Origin: Cladorhizidae sp. MBARI D1340-BT2
Lineage: Eukaryota; Porifera; Demospongiae; Poecilosclerida; Cladorhizidae
NCBI GenBank assembly: GCA_028752905.1
Contig: JAQNBH010000014.1
Location: 22,911,990 to 22,975,989 of the forward strand
DNA length: 64,000 nt
Reading direction: 5' to 3'
The notes beneath the pieces are model-generated. The model worked only from the letters and a program-made list of their open reading frames with translations, had not been told where the DNA came from and did no database searches. Position numbers and translations under genes: made by a program. This document shows, in pieces, positions 56,301-64,000 of the stretch. The first letter of the stretch is position 1, and each line of letters starts with the position of its first letter.

Positions 56301-59300
56301 ATACACACATGCATCATAAGTAAATGCCTAGTGAGTCTATGTATGCATATATACACACATGCATCATAAGTAAATACCTAGTGAGTCTATGTATGCATAT
56401 ATACACACATGCATCATAAGTAAATACCTAGTGAGCCTATGTATGCATATATACACACATGAATCATAAGTAAATACCTAGTGAGTCTATGTATGCATAT
56501 ATACACACATGCATCATAAGTAAATACCTAGTGAGTCTATGTATGCATATATACACACATGCATCATAAGTAAATACCTAGTGAGCCTATGTATGCATAT
56601 ATACACACATGAATCATAAGTAAATACCTAGTGAGTCTATGTATGCATATATTCACACATGCATCATAAGTAAATACCTAGTGAGCCTATGTATGCATAT
56701 ATACACACATGCATCATAAGTAAATGCCTAGTGAGCCTATGTATGCATATATACACACATGCATCATAAGTAAATACCTAGTGAGGCTATGTATGCATAT
56801 ATACACACATGCATCATAAGTAAATGCCTAGTGAGCCTATGTATGCATATATACACACATGCATCATAAGTAAATGCCTAGTGAGCCTATGTATGCATAT
56901 ATACACACATGCATCATAAGTAAATACCTAGTGAGTCTATGTATGCATATATACACACATGCATCATAAGTAAATACCTAGTGAGCCTATGTATGCATAT
57001 ATACACACATGCATCATAAGTAAATGCCTAGTGAGTCTATGTATGCATATATGCACACATGCATCATAAGTAAATACCTAGTGAGCCTATGTATGCATAT
57101 ATACACACATGCATCATAAGTAAATGCCTAGTGAGCCTATGTATGCATATATACACACATGCATCATAAGTAAATACCTAGTGAGGCTATGTATGCATAT
57201 ATACACACATGCATCATAAGTAAATGCCTAGTGAGCCTATGTATGCATATATACACACATGCATCATAAGTAAATGCCTAGTGAGCCTATGTATGCATAT
57301 ATACACACATGCATCATAAGTAAATAGTGAGTCTATGTATGCATATATGCACACATGCATCATAAGTAAATGCCTAGTGAGCCTATGTATGCATATATAC
57401 ACACATGCATCATAGGTAAATGCCTAGTGAGCCTATGTATGCATATATACACACATGCATCATAAGTAAATGCCTAGTGAGCCTATGTATGCATATATAC
57501 ACACATGCATCATAAGTAAATGCCTAGTGAGCCTATGTATGCATATATACACACATGCATCATAAGTAAATGCCTAGTGAGTCTATGTATGCATATATAC
57601 ACACATGCATCATAAGTAAATACCTAGTGAGCCTATGTATGCATATATACACACATGCATCATAAGTAAATACCTAGTGAGTCTATGTATGCATATATAC
57701 ACACATGCATCATAAGTAAATGCCTAGTGAGCCTATGTATGCATATATACACACATGCATCATAAGTAAATGACTAGTGAGTCTATGTATGCATATATAC
57801 ACACATGCATCATAGTAAATACCTAGTGAGCCTATGTATGCATATATACACACATGCAAAATACCTAGTGAGTCTATGTATGCATATATGCACACATGCA
57901 TCATAAGTAAATGCCTAGTGAGCCTATGTATGCATATATACACACATGCATCATAAGTAAATACCTAGTGAGCCTATGTATGCATATATACACACATGGA
58001 TCATAAGTAAATACCTAGTGAGTCGATGTATGCATATATACACACATGCATCATAAGTAAATACCTAGTGAGCCTGTGTATGCATATATGCACACATGCA
58101 TCATAAGTAAATGCCTAGTGAGTCTATGTATGCATATATACACACATGCATCATAAGTAAATACCTAGTGAGTCTATGTATGCATATATACACACATGCA
58201 TCATAAGTAAATACCTAGTGAGCCTATGTATGCATATATGCACACATGCATCATAAGTAAATACCTAGTGAGTCTATGTATGCATATATACACACATGCA
58301 TCATAAGTAAATGCCTAGTGAGTCTATGTATGCATATATACACACATGCATCATAAGTAAATGCCTAGTGAGTCTATGTATGCATATATGCACACATGCA
58401 TCATAAGTAAATACCTAGTGAGTCTATGTATGCATATATACACACATGCATCATAAGTAAATGCCTAGTGAGTCTATGTATACATATATACACACATGCA
58501 TCATAAGTAAATGCCTAGTGAGCCTATGTATGCATATATACACACATGCATCATAAGTAAATGCCTAGTGAGTCTATGTATGCATATATGCACACATGCA
58601 TCATAAGTAAATACCTAGTGAGCCTATGTATGCATATATACACACATGCATCATAAGTAAATACCTAGTGAGTCTATGTATGCATATATACACACATGCA
58701 TCATAAGTAAATACCTAGTGAGTCTATGTATGCATATATACACACATGAATCATAAGTAAATACCTAGTGAGCCTATGTATGCATATATACACACATGCA
58801 TCATAAGTAAATACCTAGTGAGTCTATGTATGCATATATACACACATGCATCATAAGTAAATACCTAGTGAGCCTATGTATGCATATATACACACATGCA
58901 TCATAAGTAAATGCCTAGTGAGTCTATGTATGCATATATACACACATGCATCATAAGTAAATGCCTAGTGAGTCTATGTATGCATATATACACACATGCA
59001 TCATAAGTAAATGCCTAGTGAGCCTATGTATGCATATATACACACATGCATCATAAGTAAATACCTAGTGAGTCTATGTATGCATATATACACACATGCA
59101 TCATAAGTAAATGCCTAGTGAGTCTATGTATGCATATATACACACATGCATCATAAGTAAATACCTAGTGAGCCTATGTATGCATATATACACACATGCA
59201 TCATAAGTAAATGCCTAGTGAGTCTATGTATGTATATATACACACATGCATCATAAGTAAATGCCTAGTGAGTCTATGTATGCATATCTACACACATGCA

Positions 59301-62300
59301 TCATAAGTAAATACCTAGTGAGCCTATGTATGCATATATACACACATGCATCATAAGTAAATACCTAGTGAGCCTATGTATGCATATATGCACACATGCA
59401 TCATAAGTAAATGCCTAGTGAGTCTATGTATGCATATATACACACATGCATCATAAGTAAATACCTAGTGAGCCTATGTATGCATATATACACACATGAA
59501 TCATAAGTAAATACCTAGTGAGCCTATGTATGCATATATACACACATGCATCATAAGTAAATGCTTAGTGAGCCTATGTATGAATATATACACACATGGA
59601 TCATAAGTAAATGCCTAGTGAGCCTATGTATGCATATATACACACATGCATCATAAGTAAATACCTAGTGAGTCTATGTATGCATATATACACACATGCA
59701 TCATAAGTAAATACCTAGTGAGCCTATGTATGCATATATACACACATGAATCATAAGTAAATACCTAGTGAGCCTATATATGCATATATACACACATGCA
59801 TCATAATGCCTAGTGAGTCTATGTATGCATATATACACACATGCATCATAAGTAAATACCTAGTGATCATATGTATGCATATATACACACATGCATCATA
59901 AGTAAATGCCTAGTGAGTCTATGTATGCATATATACACACATGCATCATAAGTAAATGCCTAGTGAGCCTATGTATGCATATATACACGCATGCATCATA
60001 AGTAAATGCCTAGTGAGTCTATATATGCATATATGCACACATGCATCATAAGTAAATACCTAGTGAGCCTATGTATGCATATATACACACATGCATCATA
60101 AGTAAATGCCTAGTGAGCCTATGTATGCATATATACACACATGCATCATAAGTAAATGCCTAGTGAGTCTATGTATGCATATATACACACATGCATCATA
60201 AGTAAATGCCTAGTGAGCCTATGTATGCATATATACACACATGCATCATAAGTAAATGCCTAGTGAGCCTATGTATGCATATATACACACATGCATCATA
60301 AGTAAATACCTAGTGAGCCTATGTATGCATATATACACACATGCATCATAAGTAAATACCTAGTGAGTCTATGTATGCATATATACACACATGCATCATA
60401 AGTAAATACCTAGTGAGCCTATGTATGCATATATACACACATGCATCATAAGTAAATGCCTAGTGAGTCTATGTATGCATATATGCACACATGCATTATA
60501 AGTAAATACCTAGTGAGCCTATGTATGCATATATACACACATGCATCATAAGTAAATGCCTAGTGAGTCTATATATGCATATATACACACATGCATCATA
60601 AGTAAATACCTAGTGAGTCTATATATGCATATATACACACATGCATCATAAGTAAATGCCTAGTGAGTCTATGTATGCATATATACACACATGCATCATA
60701 AGTAAATGCCTAGTGAGTCTATGTATGCATATATGCACACATGCATCATAAGTAAATACCTAGTGAGCCTATGTATGCATATATACACACATGCATCATA
60801 AGTAAATACCTAGTGAGTCTATGTATGCATATATACACACATGCATCATAAGTAAATGCCTAGTGAGTCTATGTATACATATATACACACATGCATCATA
60901 AGTAAATGCCTAGTGAGCCTATGTATGCATATATACACACATGCATCATAAATAAATGCCTAGTGAGCCTATGTATGCATATATACACACATGCATCACA
61001 AGTAAATGCCTAGTGAGCCTATGTATGCATATATACACACATGCATCATAAGTAAATGCCTAGTGAGCCTATGTATGCATATATGCACACATGCATCATA
61101 AATAAATGCCTAGTGAGCCTATGTATGCATATATACACACATGCATCATAAGTAAATACCTAGTGAGTCTATGTATGCATATATACACACATGCATCATA
61201 AGTAAATACCTAGTGAGCCTATGTATGCATATATACACACATGCATCATAAGTAAATGCCTAGTGAGTCTATGTATGCATATATGCACACATGCATCATA
61301 AGTAAATACCTAGTGAGCCTATGTATGCATATATGCACACATGCATCATAAGTAAATACCTAGTGAGCCTATGTATGCATATATACACACATGCATCATA
61401 AGTAAATGCCTAGTGAGCCTATGTATGCATATATACACACATGCATCATAAGTAAATACCTAGTGAGGCTATGTATGCATATATACACACATGCATCATA
61501 AGTAAATGCCTAGTGAGTCTATGTATGCATATATACACACATGCATCATAAGTAAATGCCTAGTGAGCCTATGTATGCATATATACACACATGCATCATA
61601 AGTAAATAGTGAGTCTATGTATGCATATATGCACACATGCATCATAAGTAAATGCCTAGTGAGCCTATGTATGCATATATACACACATGCATCATAGGTA
61701 AATGCCTAGTGAGCCTATGTATGCATATATACACACATGCATCATAAGTAAATGCCTAGTGAGCCTATGTATGCATATATGCACACATGCATCATAAGTA
61801 AATGCCTAGTGAGCCTATGTATGCATATATACACACATGCATCATAAGTAAATGCCTAGTGAGCCTATGTATGCATATATACACACATGCATCATAAGTA
61901 AATGCCTAGTGAGTCTATGTATGCATATATACACACATGCATCATAAGTAAATACCTAGTGAGCCTATGTATGCATATATACACACATGCATCATAAGTA
62001 AATACCTAGTGAGTCTATGTATGCATATATACACACATGCATCATAAGTAAATGCCTAGTGAGCCTATGTATGCATATATACACACATGCATCATAAGTA
62101 AATGACTAGTGAGTCTATGTATGCATATATACACACATGCATCATAGTAAATACCTAGTGAGCCTATGTATGCATATATACACACATGCAAAATACCTAG
62201 TGAGTCTATGTATGCATATATGCACACATGCATCATAAGTAAATGCCTAGTGAGCCTATGTATGCATATATACACACATGCATCATAAGTAAATACCTAG

Positions 62301-62730
62301 TGAGCCTATGTATGCATATATACACACATGCATCATAAGTAAATACCTAGTGAGTCGATGTATGCATATATACACACATGCATCATAAGTAAATACCTAG
62401 TGAGCCTGTGTATGCATATATGCACACATGCATCATAAGTAAATGCCTAGTGAGTCTATGTATGCATATATACACACATGCATCATAAGTAAATACCTAG
62501 TGAGTCTATGTATGCATATATACACACATGCATCATAAGTAAATACCTAGTGAGCCTATGTATGCATATATGCACACATGCATCATAAGTAAATACCTAG
62601 TGAGTCTATGTATGCATATATACACACATGCATCATAAGTAAATGCCTAGTGAGTCTATGTATGCATATATACACACATGCATCATAAGTAAATGCCTAG
62701 TGAGTCTATGTATGCATATATGCACACATG
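53370..62730 (+). repeat. 4-5-kb segmental duplication within the array
   Basis: About 53,370-58,390 and 58,650-62,730 carry the same ordered markers. TGAATC is at 53,465 and 58,747 (5,282 bp); the short CATCATAATGCC monomer at 54,715 and 59,797 (5,082 bp); GCATTATAAG at 55,612 and 60,494 (4,882 bp); GTCGATG at 58,023 and 62,355 and CCTGTG near 58,074 and 62,406 (both 4,332 bp). The spacing falls in multiples of 50 bp, so the second copy has lost whole monomers while single-base markers were kept. Confidence 0.85.
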
Positions 62731-64000
62731 CATCATAAGTAAATGCCTAGTGAGCCTATGTATGCATATATACACACATGCATCATAAGTAAATACCTAG
62801 TGAGTCTATGTATGCATATATACACACATGCATCATAAGTAAATACCTAGTGAGCCTATGTATGCATATATACACACATGCATCATAAGTAAATGCCTAG
62901 TGAGCCTATGTATGCATATATACACACATGCATCATAAGTAAATACCTAGTGAGCCTATGTATGCATATATACACACATGCATCATAAGTAAATGCCTAG
63001 TGAGCCTATGTATGCATATATACACACATGCATCATAAGTAAATGCCTAGTGAGCCTATGTATGAATATATACACACATGCATCATAAGTAAATGCCTAG
63101 TGAGTCTATGTATGCATATATACACACATGCATCATAAGTAAATACCTAGTGAGCCTATGTATGCATATATACACACATGCATCATAAGTAAATACCTAG
63201 TGAGCCTATGTATGCATATATACACACATGCATCATAAGTAAATGCCTAGTGAGCCTATGTATGCATATATACACACATGCATCATAAGTAAATGCCTAG
63301 TGAGCCTATGTATGCATATATACACACATGCATCATAAGTAAATGCCTAGTGAGTCTATGTATGCATATATACACACATGCATCATAAGTAAATGCCTAG
63401 TGAGCCTATGTATCCATATATACACACATGCATCATAAGTAAATACCTAGTGAGTCTATGTATGCATATATACACACATGCATCATAAGTAAATGCCTAG
63501 TGAGTCTATGTATGCATATATACACACATGCATCATAAGTAAATGCCTAGTGAGCCTATGTATGCATATATACACACATGCATCATAAGTAAATACCTAG
63601 TGAGCGTATGTATGCATATATACACACATGCATCATACGTAAATACCTAGTGAGCGTATGTATGCATATATACACACATGCATCATAAGTAAATACCTAG
63701 TGAGCGTATGTATGCATATATACACACATGCATAATAAGTAAATACCTAGTGAGTCTATGTATGCATATATACACACATGCATCATAAGTAAATACCTAG
63801 TGAGCCTATGTATGCATATATACACACATGCATCATAAGTAAATGCCTAGTGAGTCTATGTATGCATATATACACACATGCATCATAAGTAAATACCTAG
63901 TGAGCCTATGTATGCATATATACACACATGCATCATAAGTAAATACCTAGTGAGTCTATGTATGCATATATACACACATGCATCATAAGTAAATGCCTAG

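Larger units (their letters stand above)
35805..64000 (+). repeat. 50-bp satellite array, right part (about 560 monomers)
   Basis: This is the same 50-bp monomer in the same orientation as the left part, resuming directly after the transposon fragment, so the two parts are one array split by an insertion. The first monomer is abnormal: after TGCAT it jumps to ACCTAG and then to TATGCATAT, lacking about 10 bp of the normal CCTAGTGAG-CTATG region. Private variants differ from the far left part: CATCACAAG monomers (near 40,130, 41,530, 42,030, 44,431 and 44,831), TGAATCATAA monomers (from 39,681 on), TGATCATATG monomers (near 47,049, 48,646, 52,738, 53,338, 54,783 and 59,866) and TATGGATAT (42,661 and 45,411). 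The array runs past the window end. No gene is visible in it; the few minus-strand open frames are by-products of the repeat. Confidence 0.99.

Noticed and set aside
57214..57402. Minus-strand open frame of 62 codons, repeated almost unchanged at 61,496-61,684
   Set aside because: The apparent conservation is due to duplication of the satellite block, not to selection on a protein. It depends on a shortened monomer (TAAATAGTGAG) that shifts the frame.
57710..57943. Minus-strand open frame of 77 codons, repeated at 62,042-62,275
   Set aside because: Same reason: satellite repeat with two short monomers (near 57,813 and 57,859) that happen to keep a frame open, copied with the surrounding block.
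1..64000. Telomeric repeat or simple microsatellite
   Set aside because: The unit is a 50-bp complex monomer and not a 5-8-bp repeat. The short TATATACACACA part is within the monomer and does not expand on its own.

Overview
The window is almost entirely one satellite DNA array. A 50-bp monomer is repeated head to tail, always in the same orientation, from base 1 to about 34,277 and again from about 35,805 to base 64,000. That is roughly 1,240 monomers by length divided by 50, and both window edges lie inside the array. The only unique sequence is a 1.53-kb island (34,278-35,804), which is the 5' part of a hAT-superfamily DNA transposon carrying a broken transposase gene. I see no intact gene, rRNA, tRNA, CRISPR array or prokaryotic signal. 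A large tandem satellite with a nested hAT element whose transposase resembles the animal ZMYM1/THAP12-like (TTF zinc finger, DUF4371) class points to a eukaryote, most likely a metazoan. I cannot name the species.

The monomer is AT-rich (about 34% GC) and its consensus contains no CpG. Three positions are commonly two-state, all transitions: G/A at monomer position 16, C/T at 26 and A/G at 43 (monomer counted from GCATCATAAG). Positions 28-50 plus 1-4 of the next monomer form an unbroken 27-nt alternating pyrimidine-purine tract. Positions 28-38 and 49-8 form an imperfect inverted repeat around a 10-nt loop. The combination of states and rare private variants makes it possible to see large copied segments (higher-order repeats).

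Layout. (I) 1-24.5 kb: rich in length variants. It holds a 3,917-bp tandem duplication (about 3,094-7,010 and 7,011-10,927), a third copy at about 14,365-18,384, and a 3.2-kb tandem duplication (about 17,700-20,850 and 20,867-23,870). (II) 24.5-34.28 kb: more even monomers with few private markers. (III) 34,278-35,804: the hAT fragment, with an apparent 5' terminus starting CAGGGGCG, a degraded N-terminal half of the transposase, and loss of the 3' half and 3' end exactly where the satellite resumes. (IV) 35.8-46.9 kb: higher-order units of 550, 1,400, about 2,750-2,950 and 300 bp. (V) 46.9-64 kb: segments of 4-5 kb repeated two to four times.

Nothing here works as a gene system. The biology is that of a satellite evolving by unequal exchange or segmental amplification, with one dead, truncated DNA transposon trapped inside. 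I found no convincing previously undescribed functional system. The observations most worth testing are the nested higher-order structure, the transposon-satellite junction, and the structural features of the monomer.
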